From positions 1,550,001 through 1,614,000 of the forward strand of contig NZ_CP108538.1 of the NCBI RefSeq assembly GCF_035994185.1: a stretch of 64,000 nt of DNA, written 5' to 3'. Positions 50,553 through 61,994 of the stretch are shown here, in pieces; the first letter of the stretch is position 1; the number at the start of each line of letters is the position of its first letter. This stretch comes from Streptomyces sp. NBC_01217. Lineage in GTDB: Bacteria; Actinomycetota; Actinomycetes; Streptomycetales; Streptomycetaceae. The notes under the pieces were generated by a model. That model was not told the origin of the DNA and made no database searches. It worked only from the letters and a program-made list of their open reading frames with translations. The position numbers were made by a program, and so were the translations under genes.

Positions 50553-51350
50553 TCAGACGAGGGAGCCGTACAGACCGGGGCGACGGTCGTGCAGATACGG
50601 GTTGGCGGCGCGCGACGCGCTCAGGAACTCGGGGTCGACCGTGCCGATGACCAGTTCCTCACCGCGTCCTGCGCGGGTGCGGACGGTACCGTCGGGACCG
50701 GCCAGGCAGCTCAGCCCGATGAATTCGAACTCGCCCTCCGGGCCAGTCCTGTTGACGTACGCGACGTACATCTGGCTCTCGAAGGCACGGACCGGCACGA
50801 CGGACTCGGCGACGAACTGGAAGGGGTGCATCTGCGCGGTGGGCACCAGGAGCAGATCGGTGCCCGCGAGGGCGTGCGAGCGGACGTTCTCCGGGAACTC
50901 GACGTCGTAGCAGATCATGATCCCGATGCGTACGCCGTCCAGCTCGGCCTGGACGACGGTCTGCTCGCCCGGGGTGAACCACTCCTGCTCGAAGCAGCCG
51001 AAGAGATGGGTCTTGCGGTAGTTCGCGAGCGCCGCCCCGTCCGGCCCGATGAGCTGGGCGGCGTTGAAGATCTGCTCGCCCGCACGCTCCGGGTAACCGT
51101 AGAGCACCGCGAGCCCGTGCCGTGCGGCGATCTCGGCGACGGCCCGGGCAGAGGGCCCGTCGGCCGGCTCGGCCAGCCGGGGCACATCCGTTCCGATCGC
51201 GTAGCCGGTCAGGAACAGCTCGGGGCAGACCAGCAGCCGGACCCCGGCATCCGCGGCCCGCCGCGCGGCCTCGTCGAGCGCCTTGATGTTCTCGTCCACA
51301 TGCCCGGGTCGTCCGGAGCTCTGGAGCAGGGCGGTACGCAACGGCGGCAT
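50553..51350 (-). CDS. Nitrilase-family omega-amidase (5-aminopentanamidase / 4-guanidinobutyramidase candidate)
   Basis: 265 residues, carbon-nitrogen hydrolase fold with the Glu-Lys-Cys triad E44 (CPELFLTGY), K113 (YRKTHLFG) and C147 (MICYDVEFPE). The start at 51350 (MPPLRTALLQ) is the conserved one. The frame is open further upstream but crosses the control region. Paired with the 2-monooxygenase, it is the expected amidase giving 5-aminovalerate or 4-guanidinobutyrate. Its upstream region holds three phased TTGCGC repeats, likely sites for the neighbouring Lrp-type regulator. Confidence 0.88.
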   Translation of the reverse strand: MPPLRTALLQSSGRPGHVDENIKALDEAARRAADAGVRLLVCPELFLTGYAIGTDVPRLAEPADGPSARAVAEIAARHGLAVLYGYPERAGEQIFNAAQLIGPDGAALANYRKTHLFGCFEQEWFTPGEQTVVQAELDGVRIGIMICYDVEFPENVRSHALAGTDLLLVPTAQMHPFQFVAESVVPVRAFESQMYVAYVNRTGPEGEFEFIGLSCLAGPDGTVRTRAGRGEELVIGTVDPEFLSASRAANPYLHDRRPGLYGSLV

Positions 51351-51430
51351 GGCTGACCTCGGGCGGTGCGGGCGGGGCGGGGACGTAACGACGGTACGGT
51401 CCGCCACCGGAACCGGACAAGGCGCGACCG

Positions 51431-51489
51431 TTGCGCGTCCACCGTCGATCCATTGCGCCCCGACGCCCGGAGACGGCGATTCATTGCGC
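51431..51489. promoter_or_regulatory. Phased TTGCGC repeats upstream of the amidase-monooxygenase operon
   Basis: TTGCGC occurs at 51431-51436, 51453-51458 and 51484-51489, with starts 22 and 31 bp apart, close to two and three helical turns. Two copies share the longer CATTGCGC. A further TTGCGC lies at 53621-53626 upstream of the aldehyde dehydrogenase gene. Lrp/AsnC octamers bind such phased sites. Confidence 0.6.
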
Positions 51490-51557
51490 ACCGCATATCA
51501 GCAGGCCAGAAAGGTGACCCCCATCTCACCCACCCACGGCGACCACCCGGCCCTCCC

Positions 51558-52013
51558 CTACTCCGGCGACCCCGACGAATACCGCCGCAACAGCGGCGAA
51601 AGCACCAGCACGGACTTCGTCCGCTCCACATACGGCTCACCGGCAATCCGTTCGAGCACCTGCTCGAAGTGACGCATGTCCGCGGCGAAGACCTGCACGA
51701 TCGCATCGGCCTCCCCCGTCACAGTGGACGCCGAAGCGATCTCCGGATACCGCGCAAGCCCCTGCTTGATCGCCTCCGGCGACGTATTGCGGCTGCAGTA
51801 GATCTCGATGTACCCCTCGGTCTCCCACCCCAGCGCCGCCGGGTCCACCCGCACCGTGAAGCCCGTGATCGCGCCCTCGGCGCGCAGCCGGTCCACGCGG
51901 CGTTTCACGGCGGGGGCGGACAGGCCGATGATCGCGCCGATGTCCGCGTAGGAGCGTCGGGCGTCTTCGGCGAGGGCGTGGACGATGCGTTCGTCGAGGT
52001 CGTTCAGGCGCAC
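51558..52013 (-). CDS. Lrp/AsnC-family transcriptional regulator
   Basis: 151 residues: N-terminal HTH (LNDLDERIVHALAEDARRSYADIGAIIGLSAPAVKRRVDRL, described here by its first and last motifs LDERIVHAL and APAVKRRVD) and a C-terminal RAM/AsnC ligand domain (GYIEIYCSRN, GEADAIVQVFA). It sits between the amidase-monooxygenase operon and the aldehyde dehydrogenase gene, all on one strand. Members of this family near amino-acid catabolic genes usually respond to the amino acid, so it is the likely local regulator. The gene ends 207 bp before the amidase start, leaving a control region with TTGCGC repeats. Confidence 0.9.
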   Translation of the reverse strand: MRLNDLDERIVHALAEDARRSYADIGAIIGLSAPAVKRRVDRLRAEGAITGFTVRVDPAALGWETEGYIEIYCSRNTSPEAIKQGLARYPEIASASTVTGEADAIVQVFAADMRHFEQVLERIAGEPYVERTKSVLVLSPLLRRYSSGSPE

Positions 52014-52129
52014 TTCGGGCGGTTCACTTCTCTGCGATGGCCGACGTCGGGGGCGGCAGGGTGCCGCCCCCGAAGTAGACCATGGCCCCGCCCGGCCGGG
52101 CGCGCACGCTCACCGCGTGCGGCGACGGG

Positions 52130-53587
52130 TCAGAACGGGAACTGCGACCTGCCGTGCTGCACCGAGATCCACTTCTGCGTGGTGAAGGCCTCGACCATCG
52201 ACTCGCCGTTCAGCCGGCCGAGGCCCGAGCTCTTCTCGCCGCCGAAGGGGACGATGGGCTCGTCGTGGACCGTGCCGTCGTTGATGTGGATCATGCCGGT
52301 GTGGATGCGCTGCCCGACCCGTACGCCGCGCTCGATGTCGCCCGTGTGCACCGCACCGCTCAGGCCGTACGGGGTGTCGTTGGCGATCCGTACCGCCTCG
52401 TCCTCACCGTCGAACGGCACGAGGAGCGCGACCGGCCCGAAGATCTCCTGGGACAGTACGGGGGAATCGGCGGCCAGCCCGGTCAGCACGGACGGGCTCA
52501 CCAGATTGCCGTCGGCCCGCCCGTGCAGCAGGGCCGTCGCACCGGCCTCGACGGCCTGGTCGACGAGCGAGGAAATCGCGTCCGCCTGCGAGGAGTTGAT
52601 CAGCGGGCCGATCACGGTCTGCGGGTCGGCGGGGTCACCGACCCGCAACGAGGCGACCTTGGCGACGAACTTCTCGGTGAACTCCTTCTCCACCGCCCGG
52701 TCGACCAGGATGCGGTTCGCGGCCATGCAGACCTGGCCCTGGTGCACGTACCGGCTGAAGACGGCCGCGTCCACGGCGTAGTCCAGATCGGCGTCGTCGA
52801 GGACGATGAGCGCGCTGTTGCCGCCGAGTTCGAGAACGGCACGCTTGAGGTGCGCCGCGCACACCGTGGCGACGTGCCGTCCCACCTTGTCCGAACCGGT
52901 GAAGGAGATGACCTGCGGAATGGGGTGCTCCAGCAGTGCGTCACCGATCTCGGCGATGTCGGTGACCACGACGTTCAGGAGCCCGGCCGGCAGCCCGGCC
53001 TCCTCGAACACCTTCGCCACCAGCGTGCCGCCGCAGACCGGGGTGTTCTGGTGCGGCTTGAGCACCACGGCGTTGCCGAGCGCCAGGGCGGGCGCGACCG
53101 ACTTCAGGGACAGCAGGAAGGGGAAGTTGAAAGGGCTGATGACACCGACGACGCCGACGGGCACCCGGTAGACGCGGTTCTCCTTGCCCTCGGTCGGCGA
53201 GGGCAGGATCTGTCCGGTGGGCCGCAGCGCGAGCTGGATCGCCTCCCGCAGGAACTCCTTGGCGAGGTGCAGCTCGAAGGCCGCCTTCAGCCGGGTGCCG
53301 CCCAGCTCCGCGACGATCGCGTCGCTGATCTCGGGCTCGCGCTCCTCGACGACGCGCAGCGCCCGCTCCAGTACCTGCCGACGGGCGTACGGGTTGGTGT
53401 CGCCCCACGCCCGCTGGGCGGCCTCGGCGGACTTGTACGCCCCGTCCACCTCCTCGGCCGTGGCGACGGTGATCGAGGCGAGCTTCTCCCCGCTGTACGG
53501 GTTGAAGTCGATGATGTCCCAGGAGCCCTTGCCCGGCCTCCACTCTCCGTCGATGTACTGATGGGCCAGGTCGGTGAAGAAGGACAT
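52130..53587 (-). CDS. NAD(P)-dependent aldehyde dehydrogenase
   Basis: 485 residues, complete ALDH. FTGSDKVG cofactor loop, catalytic base in LELGGNSA, nucleophile Cys in GQVCMAAN and FGPVALLVPF. The overall pattern (MSFFTDLAHQYIDG, SPFNFPFLLS) is like benzaldehyde/vanillin-type dehydrogenases, so an aromatic aldehyde is possible. The position beside the 2-monooxygenase, amidase and Lrp-type genes suggests instead a semialdehyde such as glutarate or succinate semialdehyde. A TTGCGC element lies about 35 bp upstream of the start. Confidence 0.9.
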   Translation of the reverse strand: MSFFTDLAHQYIDGEWRPGKGSWDIIDFNPYSGEKLASITVATAEEVDGAYKSAEAAQRAWGDTNPYARRQVLERALRVVEEREPEISDAIVAELGGTRLKAAFELHLAKEFLREAIQLALRPTGQILPSPTEGKENRVYRVPVGVVGVISPFNFPFLLSLKSVAPALALGNAVVLKPHQNTPVCGGTLVAKVFEEAGLPAGLLNVVVTDIAEIGDALLEHPIPQVISFTGSDKVGRHVATVCAAHLKRAVLELGGNSALIVLDDADLDYAVDAAVFSRYVHQGQVCMAANRILVDRAVEKEFTEKFVAKVASLRVGDPADPQTVIGPLINSSQADAISSLVDQAVEAGATALLHGRADGNLVSPSVLTGLAADSPVLSQEIFGPVALLVPFDGEDEAVRIANDTPYGLSGAVHTGDIERGVRVGQRIHTGMIHINDGTVHDEPIVPFGGEKSSGLGRLNGESMVEAFTTQKWISVQHGRSQFPF

Positions 53588-53801
53588 GAGATCCCTTACC
53601 GCAGAGAGGCGGGCAGCTGATTGCGCTTCATATTACTTACATTTCAATGGGGTTGAAGCGGATCACCAGGGTATCCGGAGGCAGGAACCGGACATCCTCG
53701 ACGCCCCGCGACTACGCCCGGACGCACCGGCGCCCCTCACGGCACGAAAGGCCGTGAGGGGCAACGGTATTGCAGGGTCACCGGACTGCGGGACTGCGGG
53801 A
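53588..53801. other. Control region of the aldehyde dehydrogenase gene and 3' flank of guaB1
   Basis: 214 bp. It has an A/T-rich tract near 53625-53650 with TTGCGCTTCA and, 27 bp on, TTGAAGCGG, forming CTTCA/TTGAAG arms. The guaB1 side contains a GC-rich inverted repeat (CCGTGAGGG/CCCTCACGG, 53732-53760) that looks like a terminator. Confidence 0.55.
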
Positions 53802-55346
<1,545 letters not shown>

Positions 55347-55522
55347 CTACAAGAGAGCGGACGGGAGTCCCGGGCAAGTGGAACCCGCCTTGCCCACGGA
55401 CCCTACCCCCACGCCATCCGAATCATTCGCGATCATCTTCCCTGGACCTGGTGACAAGGGGTCAGGTAGCTTCAAATCCGCAGGTCCCGTGGGTCCCGAA
55501 TACACCCCGGAGGAATAGGCGG

Positions 55523-56596
55523 ATGGTCACAACTTCCGTGACACGTACGACCGGAGAGGATCACGACCCACCCGTGGAGAGCGAACTGCCGGACATCTAC
55601 TGCCCGTTCCCCCAGCGGACAAATCCGCACGTCGGGCACACCCGGGTCCACCTGGACACATGGACCCGCAACACCGGTCTGGTACACCGTGATTCGGCCA
55701 GGGAGCGCTTCGAGCAGGCAGACTTCGGGGCCTTCGTCGGCATGGTGTATCCGACCGCCGACAGCAGGAATCTCGACCTCGTCGCCGACTGGTTCGTATG
55801 GCTGTTTCTCGTCGACGATCAGCTCGACGACGGACAGCTCGGGCGCAGCCCGGAGCGGGTGCGGGACGTGGTCGCGGTGATGCGTTCCGTGATCGAGGGC
55901 GCGGGTACCGGCCATCTGGCGGACGAGGAGCTCCCCGCCGCAGTGGTCGCCCTGGTCGATCTATGGGAACGGACGACACCGACCGCGGCCGCACACTGGC
56001 GCACCCGGTTCGGCTGGCACCTCACCACGTATCTCACGACGGCCACCACGTGGGAGGCCGGTAACCGGGAGGCGGGGGTGGTGCCGTCCGAGGAGACGTA
56101 CATCGCCAAGCGGCGCCACACCGGTGCGATACACGTCTGCATGGACCTGATAGAGATCGTGGCCGGGATCGAGGCCCCCGAGTCGATCCACAACGACGCC
56201 CGGTTCATCACCGCGCTGGAGGCGTCGTGCAATGTCGTGTGCTGGGCCAATGACGTGTACTCGTACGAGAAGGAGCAGGTGCTCGGCGAGATCCACAATC
56301 TCGTCCATCTGGTCCGGCACCACCGCGGCTACGGCAAGCAGCGGGCGCTTGAACACGTCTGCGCGGAGATCGCCACGGAGACGGAGCGGTTCCTCACTGC
56401 CGAGGCCGAGCTGCTGGCCGCGTACCCGCAGCTGTCGTGGATGCTCGCGCCGTATCTGGACGGGATGCGCAGCTGGATGCGCGGCAACCTGGACTGGTCA
56501 CGGCAGACCCCCCGCTACAACCCGGCCGACGTGAGCCAGTACGAGGAACCGGAGGAGTACCTGGAGGCAACGGTCCTGGGCATGGCCCAGGACTGA
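55523..56596 (+). CDS. Class I terpene synthase
   Basis: 357 residues. Aspartate-rich motif DDQLD at residues 98-102 and the NSE triad N243, S247, E251 in NDVYSYEKE. Also present are a sensor Arg region (KRRHTG, about 196-201) and the C-terminal RY pair in TPRYNP. The length and motifs match bacterial sesquiterpene cyclases that convert farnesyl diphosphate to a cyclic hydrocarbon or alcohol. The product cannot be predicted. ATG at 55523 with GGAGG 9 nt upstream. There is no P450, methyltransferase or prenyl synthase beside it, so it stands alone between core genes. Confidence 0.92.
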   Translation: MVTTSVTRTTGEDHDPPVESELPDIYCPFPQRTNPHVGHTRVHLDTWTRNTGLVHRDSARERFEQADFGAFVGMVYPTADSRNLDLVADWFVWLFLVDDQLDDGQLGRSPERVRDVVAVMRSVIEGAGTGHLADEELPAAVVALVDLWERTTPTAAAHWRTRFGWHLTTYLTTATTWEAGNREAGVVPSEETYIAKRRHTGAIHVCMDLIEIVAGIEAPESIHNDARFITALEASCNVVCWANDVYSYEKEQVLGEIHNLVHLVRHHRGYGKQRALEHVCAEIATETERFLTAEAELLAAYPQLSWMLAPYLDGMRSWMRGNLDWSRQTPRYNPADVSQYEEPEEYLEATVLGMAQD

Positions 56597-56605
56597 ACCA
56601 CCGCG

Positions 56606-56645
56606 GGCCGGACACCGCCCGGGCAGCGCTCCCGCTGTCCGGGCC
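56606..56645. terminator. Hairpin between convergent terpene synthase and SorC-type gene
   Basis: CCGGACA (56608-56614) can pair with TGTCCGG (56636-56642). An alternative inner stem is CAGCG (56624-56628) with CGCTG (56633-56637). It lies in the 79-bp convergent gap. Confidence 0.55.
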
Positions 56646-56675
56646 GTTCACTGCGCCGCCCGCACCGGCGTCCGC

Positions 56676-57725
56676 TCAGTTCCCGTCCGGGTCCGCCCGC
56701 TCCAGCGCCGGCCGACGCGGCGCCGCCGACTCGGTCAGCAGATACTCGGCCGCCGCGGTGTCCGTCACCAGGCTGGTGACGAGCCCGGACCGCAGCACCG
56801 CCCCGATCGCCGCGGCCTTCCGCTGGCCGCCGGCGATCGCCACCACCTCGGGGATCCGGCGCAGCCGGTCGGCCTCGACCGTGATGCACCGCTCCCCCAG
56901 GTCCCGGCCGACCCGCCGGCCCTCCGTGTCGAAGAGGTGCGCGGACATCTCGGCGGCGACGCCGAGCGAGGCGTAGTGCGCCCGCTCTTCGTCCGTGAGC
57001 ATGTCGTGGACGGTGGAGATGCCGGGCTCCCAGGAGCCGATGGACACCGCGGCCACCGTGACCTTGTCGAAGTACTCGAAGGCGCGGGCGATACCGGTCT
57101 GGTGGCGCAGCGCGGCGGCCGTGGCCGGGTCGGGCAGCAGCATCGGCGCATAGATCGGGTGGGCCTCGCCACCGGCCACCTGGGCGGCCCGCCGGACCGC
57201 CTCGACCGAGCCGCGCTCGGCCGTACCGGCGTCGTACACCCCGGTGAGCTGCACGACCGTGCACGGCGGCAGCCGGTCCAGAGCCGCCGCCATGTGAATG
57301 GTGGAGCGGCCCCAGGCCAGGCCGAGCACATCGCCCTCGTTCACCAGTTCACCGAGGAGATCGGCCGCGACCTCACCCAGGTTCTCCGGGTCGGGCGCGT
57401 CGTCCTGCTCCTCGGCAGGGGACTCGACGACGACCGCGTGACGCAGCCCGTAGCGGGCCCGGAGCGCGTCGGAGCGCTCGGCGTCCAGCTCGGCGGGGAC
57501 GCGGATCTCGATCCGTACGAGGTCGCGCTCAAGAGCCGTCTCCAGGACCCGGGCCACCTTGAAGCGGCTGACGCCGAACTCCTCGGCGATCTGGATCTTC
57601 GACTTTCCTTCGAGGTAGAAGCGGCGGGCCATGGCCGCCGCCTGCACCAGCTCCGCGGGCCCCATCCGCAGGGCGGACCGTCCCGCCGACATTGCAGACA
57701 CCGCGATCTCCTCACTGCTGTTCAC
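56676..57725 (-). CDS. SorC/DeoR-type sugar-binding transcriptional regulator
   Basis: 349 residues. N-terminal HTH (FYLEGKSKIQIAEEFGVSRFKVARVL, first and last motifs FYLEGKSK and VSRFKVARV) and a C-terminal SorC effector domain with LGLAWGRST, VQLTGVYDAG and AGGQRKAAAIGAVLRSG, the phosphosugar-isomerase-like fold that senses sugar phosphates. GTG start at 57725. It is found beside rpe in many Streptomyces and may sense a pentose phosphate. Downstream of rpe on the same strand, with 119 bp between. Confidence 0.88.
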   Translation of the reverse strand: MNSSEEIAVSAMSAGRSALRMGPAELVQAAAMARRFYLEGKSKIQIAEEFGVSRFKVARVLETALERDLVRIEIRVPAELDAERSDALRARYGLRHAVVVESPAEEQDDAPDPENLGEVAADLLGELVNEGDVLGLAWGRSTIHMAAALDRLPPCTVVQLTGVYDAGTAERGSVEAVRRAAQVAGGEAHPIYAPMLLPDPATAAALRHQTGIARAFEYFDKVTVAAVSIGSWEPGISTVHDMLTDEERAHYASLGVAAEMSAHLFDTEGRRVGRDLGERCITVEADRLRRIPEVVAIAGGQRKAAAIGAVLRSGLVTSLVTDTAAAEYLLTESAAPRRPALERADPDGN

Positions 57726-57844
57726 ACTCTCGATACGCCGTTCATCCTGTCAGATCCGGCGCCCCTTGATCGGTCCCGTCGGACCGCGTTCATCTGCCCT
57801 TGGCCGGACCGACCCGCAACCGGAGGCCGGTGTGGGTTCCGGCT

Positions 57845-58528
57845 TCAGTGGCGGCACGCCCAGGCCGCCGACGCGGTGGCCCCCTCCGCCTTGGCCCGCA
57901 GCGCCCGCACCGCCTCGGCCGGGTCCTCGGCCCCGTACACCGCCGAACCCGCGACGAACACATCCGCACCGGCCTCGGCGCACCGCTCGATCGTGGACTC
58001 GGAGACGCCGCCGTCGATCTGGAGCCACAGTTCGAGGCCGTGCTTGGAGATCAGCTCACGGGTGCGGCGGATCTTCGGCAGCATGATGTCGAGGAAGGCC
58101 TGGCCGCCGAAGCCCGGCTCCACCGTCATGATCAGCAGCATGTCGAGCTCGGGGAGCAGGTCCTCGTACGGCTCGATGGGCGTCGCGGGCTTGAGCGCCA
58201 TGGAGGCACGCGCGCCCTTGGCCCGGATCTCCCGCGCCAGCCGTACGGGGGCCGCCGCGGCCTCCACGTGGAAGGTGACGGAACCGGCGCCCGCGTCGAC
58301 GTACTGCGGCGCCCAGCGGTCCGGGTCCTCGATCATCAGATGGCAGTCCAGCGGGGTGTCCGTCGCCCGGCTGAGCGATTCCACGATGGGCACGCCGAGG
58401 GTCAGATTGGGCACAAAGTGGTTGTCCATGACATCGACATGGAGCCAGTCGGCGCCTTCGACCGCCTTCGCCTCCTCGGCGAGACGGGCGAAATCGGCGG
58501 ACAGGATGCTGGGGTTGATCTGGGCCAT
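57845..58528 (-). CDS. rpe: Ribulose-phosphate 3-epimerase
   Basis: Interconverts ribulose 5-phosphate and xylulose 5-phosphate in the pentose phosphate pathway. 227 residues. [10 protein letters not shown] at the start, [16 protein letters not shown] with the metal/catalytic Asp, [16 protein letters not shown] and the second catalytic Asp in IDGGVS. The start at 58528 (MAQINPSIL) is dictated by homology. A C-terminal tail of about ten residues is rich in Ala. It follows rsmB by 142 bp. Confidence 0.95.
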   Translation of the reverse strand: MAQINPSILSADFARLAEEAKAVEGADWLHVDVMDNHFVPNLTLGVPIVESLSRATDTPLDCHLMIEDPDRWAPQYVDAGAGSVTFHVEAAAAPVRLAREIRAKGARASMALKPATPIEPYEDLLPELDMLLIMTVEPGFGGQAFLDIMLPKIRRTRELISKHGLELWLQIDGGVSESTIERCAEAGADVFVAGSAVYGAEDPAEAVRALRAKAEGATASAAWACRH

Positions 58529-58670
58529 GTGCCAAGCGTGCCATGTTCCGCGCCACTTCCCCGCCCCGGTGCGGGCCAAAGCCTCACGGGATCATTACGG
58601 TTCGCCGATTCCGGGCCTCAGCGACCTCGCGATCCGGGCGTATCGGCCCGCGCCGGGCGGGCCCGCTGCC

Positions 58671-60104
58671 TCAGGCGGTGCGGCGCAGCAGGGCCAGGTA
58701 CATCGCGTCCGTGCCGTGCAGATGCGGCCACAGCTGGACGTCGGGGCCGTCGCCCAGCGCCGGGACTCCCTGCATCAGCGGGCGGGCGTCGACCCACTCC
58801 GCCTCGACGGGCTGGCCGCCACGGCCCTTGAGCACGTCCTCGACGACGACCCGGGTCTCCGCGAGATGCGGTGAGCAGGTCGCGTAACCGACGATGCCGC
58901 CGACCCGTACCGCCTTCAACGCCTCGCGCAGCAGACCGCGTTGCAGCGGTGCGAAGCTCTCCAGGTCCTCCGGGCGGCGCCGCCAGCGCGCCTCGGGGCG
59001 GCGGCGCAGCGCGCCGAGGCCCGAACAGGGCACATCCATCAGGATGCGGTCGAAGGTGCCGGGCTGCCACGGCGGGCGGGTGCCGTCGGCGGTGATGACC
59101 TGGTACGGGCCGGGGTTGCCGGCCAGCGCGCGCTCGACGAGGCGGGCCCGGTGCGGCTGCCTCTCGGCGGCGAGGAGGGCGGCGCCGCGTCCGGCGGCGA
59201 GGGCCGCGAGCAGCGCGGCCTTGCCGCCCGGCCCGGCGCAACCGTCGAGCCACCTGGTGTCGCGGCCCTCCAGCGGTGCGTTGGCGAGGGCGGTGGCCAC
59301 CAGCTGGCTGCCCTCGTCCTGGACTCCGGCGCGGCCGTCCTGCACGGCGGACAGGGCGCCGGGCTCGCCGCCCTCGGCCATCCGTACGGCATAGGGCGAC
59401 CAGCGGCCGGGCAGGCCGTTCTCGTCGCCGAGAGCGGTGAGCAGCTCGTCGGTGGTGGAGCGGCCGGGGCGGGCGACCAGGGTGACCTCGGGCCGCTCGT
59501 TGTCCGCTTCGAGGAGGTCCTCGATCCCGGCGCGGCCGCCGCCCAGCGCGTCCCAGAGGGCGGACACGACCCACCGCGGATGCGAGTGCACGATGGCGAG
59601 GTGGTCCTCGGCGTCCTCGTCGTACGACGGGGCGACGCGCGCCACCCAGCCGTCGAGGTCGTCCGCTGAGACCTTGCGAAGGACGGCGTTGACGAATTTG
59701 GCCCGGCCCTCGCCGAGCACCACCCGGGCCAGTTCCACACTGGCGGAGACCGCGGCGTGGGTGGGGATGCGAGTGCCGAGCAGCTGGTGCACGCCCATGT
59801 TGAGCACGTCCAGGACCGGCGGGTCGACCTCGCGCAGCGGCCGGTCGATGCAGGCCGCGACGATCGCGTCGTACGTGCCCTGGCGGCGCAGCGTCCCGTA
59901 GACCAGCTCGGTCGCCAGAGCCGCGTCCCGGTTGTCGAAGTCGCCCTTGGCGCGGGCCTTCTTCAGCAGCGGGGGCAGGACGAGGTTGGCGTACGCATCG
60001 CGTTCGTCGACGGCCCTGAGCGCTTCGAAGGCGAGGAACCGGACGGGGTCCTTCTGGGGGCGGCGATGCGGCTTGGCGGGACGGCGACGCTGCTGGTCGT
60101 TCAC
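58671..60104 (-). CDS. rsmB: 16S rRNA (cytosine-967-C5)-methyltransferase
   Basis: 477 residues. N-terminal NusB-like domain (about 20-155) and C-terminal Fmu/Sun SAM methyltransferase domain. SAM loop DGCAGPGGKA, the conserved VPCSGLG and the nucleophile in TCSPHLAET. Methylates C967 of 16S rRNA near the P site. GTG start at 60104 with GGAGCACC upstream. The fmt gene precedes it by 73 bp, and the pair fmt-rsmB is conserved in many bacteria. Confidence 0.94.
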   Translation of the reverse strand: MNDQQRRRPAKPHRRPQKDPVRFLAFEALRAVDERDAYANLVLPPLLKKARAKGDFDNRDAALATELVYGTLRRQGTYDAIVAACIDRPLREVDPPVLDVLNMGVHQLLGTRIPTHAAVSASVELARVVLGEGRAKFVNAVLRKVSADDLDGWVARVAPSYDEDAEDHLAIVHSHPRWVVSALWDALGGGRAGIEDLLEADNERPEVTLVARPGRSTTDELLTALGDENGLPGRWSPYAVRMAEGGEPGALSAVQDGRAGVQDEGSQLVATALANAPLEGRDTRWLDGCAGPGGKAALLAALAAGRGAALLAAERQPHRARLVERALAGNPGPYQVITADGTRPPWQPGTFDRILMDVPCSGLGALRRRPEARWRRRPEDLESFAPLQRGLLREALKAVRVGGIVGYATCSPHLAETRVVVEDVLKGRGGQPVEAEWVDARPLMQGVPALGDGPDVQLWPHLHGTDAMYLALLRRTA

Positions 60105-60177
60105 GTGAAAGGTGCTCCGCTGATGGTGAGAGGGCGAACCCTCCCAGCGTACGTCGCCGCCCCGGCCCCGGATTCCG

Positions 60178-61110
60178 TCAGCTGCCCAGCAGCTCGCCGT
60201 GGACGATCCGCACCCCACGGGCCCAGTCCGCGGCCCGCATGGGCTTCTTGCCCTGCGGCTGGACCCAGAGCAGCTCGACGGCGTGCGATCCGGTGCCCAC
60301 GTACACATTGTTCTTGGCCGCCGACAGCTCGCCGGGCGCCAGATCGGCACGGTCCAGCACGGGCGCGGCCTGGATCAGCTTCAGCCGTTCCCCGCGAAAC
60401 AGCGTCCATGCCCCGGGCGCGGGCGTGCAGCCGCGCACCACCCGGTCGACGCGCAGGGCGGGGGCGGACCACTGCAACTGGGCGTCCTCGACGGTGATCT
60501 TCGGTGCGAGGGTGACGCCATCGGCGGGCTGCGGCACGGCGTGCAGCGTGCCGTCCTCGATGCCGTCCATGGTCGCGACGAGCAGTCCCGCACCGGCGAA
60601 CGCCAGCCGGGTGAGCAGGTCACCGCTGGTGTCGGTGGGCCGTACCTCCTCGGTGAGCACGCCGTACACCGGGCCGGAGTCGAGCCCCTCCTCGATCAGG
60701 AAGGTCGACGCACCGGTCACCTCGTCCCCGGCCATGATCGCGTGCTGTACGGGGGCCGCGCCGCGCCAGGCGGGCAGCAGCGAGAAGTGGAGGTTGACCC
60801 AGCCGCGGGCGGGTACGTCGAGCGCGGTCTTGGGCAGCAGCGCCCCGTAGGCGACGACCGGGCAGCAGTCCGGGCCGATCTCCCGCAGCCGCGCCAGGAA
60901 GTCCGCCTCGCGCGGCCTGACGGGCTTGAGCACCTCGATCCCGGCCTCCTCGGCGCGCTCGGCGACGGGGCTGGCGACCAGCCGGCGGCCCCGCCCCGCG
61001 GGGGCGTCGGGCCGGGTGACGACGGCGGCCACCTCGTGCCGGTCGGAGGCGATCAGGGCGTCCAGGGCGGGTACGGCTACCTCGGGGGTGCCTGCGAAGA
61101 CGAGCTTCAT
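60178..61110 (-). CDS. fmt: Methionyl-tRNA formyltransferase
   Basis: Formylates initiator Met-tRNA using 10-formyltetrahydrofolate. 310 residues. [16 protein letters not shown] at the N-terminus, the catalytic His in [21 protein letters not shown], and a C-terminal tRNA-binding OB domain. Upstream (61111-61340) is a 230-bp gap shared with the divergent HTH gene. The next gene up on this strand is priA, so the order priA-fmt-rsmB-rpe is preserved. Confidence 0.95.
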   Translation of the reverse strand: MKLVFAGTPEVAVPALDALIASDRHEVAAVVTRPDAPAGRGRRLVASPVAERAEEAGIEVLKPVRPREADFLARLREIGPDCCPVVAYGALLPKTALDVPARGWVNLHFSLLPAWRGAAPVQHAIMAGDEVTGASTFLIEEGLDSGPVYGVLTEEVRPTDTSGDLLTRLAFAGAGLLVATMDGIEDGTLHAVPQPADGVTLAPKITVEDAQLQWSAPALRVDRVVRGCTPAPGAWTLFRGERLKLIQAAPVLDRADLAPGELSAAKNNVYVGTGSHAVELLWVQPQGKKPMRAADWARGVRIVHGELLGS

Positions 61111-61241
61111 GGGTGGCTGACTGCCTCTCAGGCCGAAACGTTGCGGTGACGAGCAACGCACAAGTCTATGGGCCGGGCGACCAGGGGGCGTACGCACCAC
61201 TGCGCGCCCCTTGGATATGCGTACGCGCCCCTGCACCGTGA

Positions 61242-61889
<648 letters not shown>

Positions 61890-61926
61890 CCGGTCAGCGG
61901 CCGACCGGACAACGGCTGACCATCCC

Positions 61927-61959
61927 CTGCCCCGCCGCGCGCGACGCACGGCGGGGCAG
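61927..61959. terminator. Bidirectional hairpin terminator
   Basis: CTGCCCCGCCG (61927-61937) pairs perfectly with CGGCGGGGCAG (61949-61959) across an 11-nt loop, in the 105-bp gap between the convergent HTH gene and priA. Confidence 0.82.
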
Positions 61960-61994
61960 CCGTTTCAACGGCGGGCCCGCGCAGGCGACGGCCG

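Noticed and set aside
55451..55522. A longer N-terminus for the terpene synthase
   Set aside because: The extension has no family similarity, while GGAGG sits 9 nt before the ATG at 55523.
55523..56596. A larger secondary-metabolite gene cluster around the terpene synthase
   Set aside because: Flanks are guaB1 and a SorC-type regulator with rpe; no tailoring or resistance genes are adjacent.
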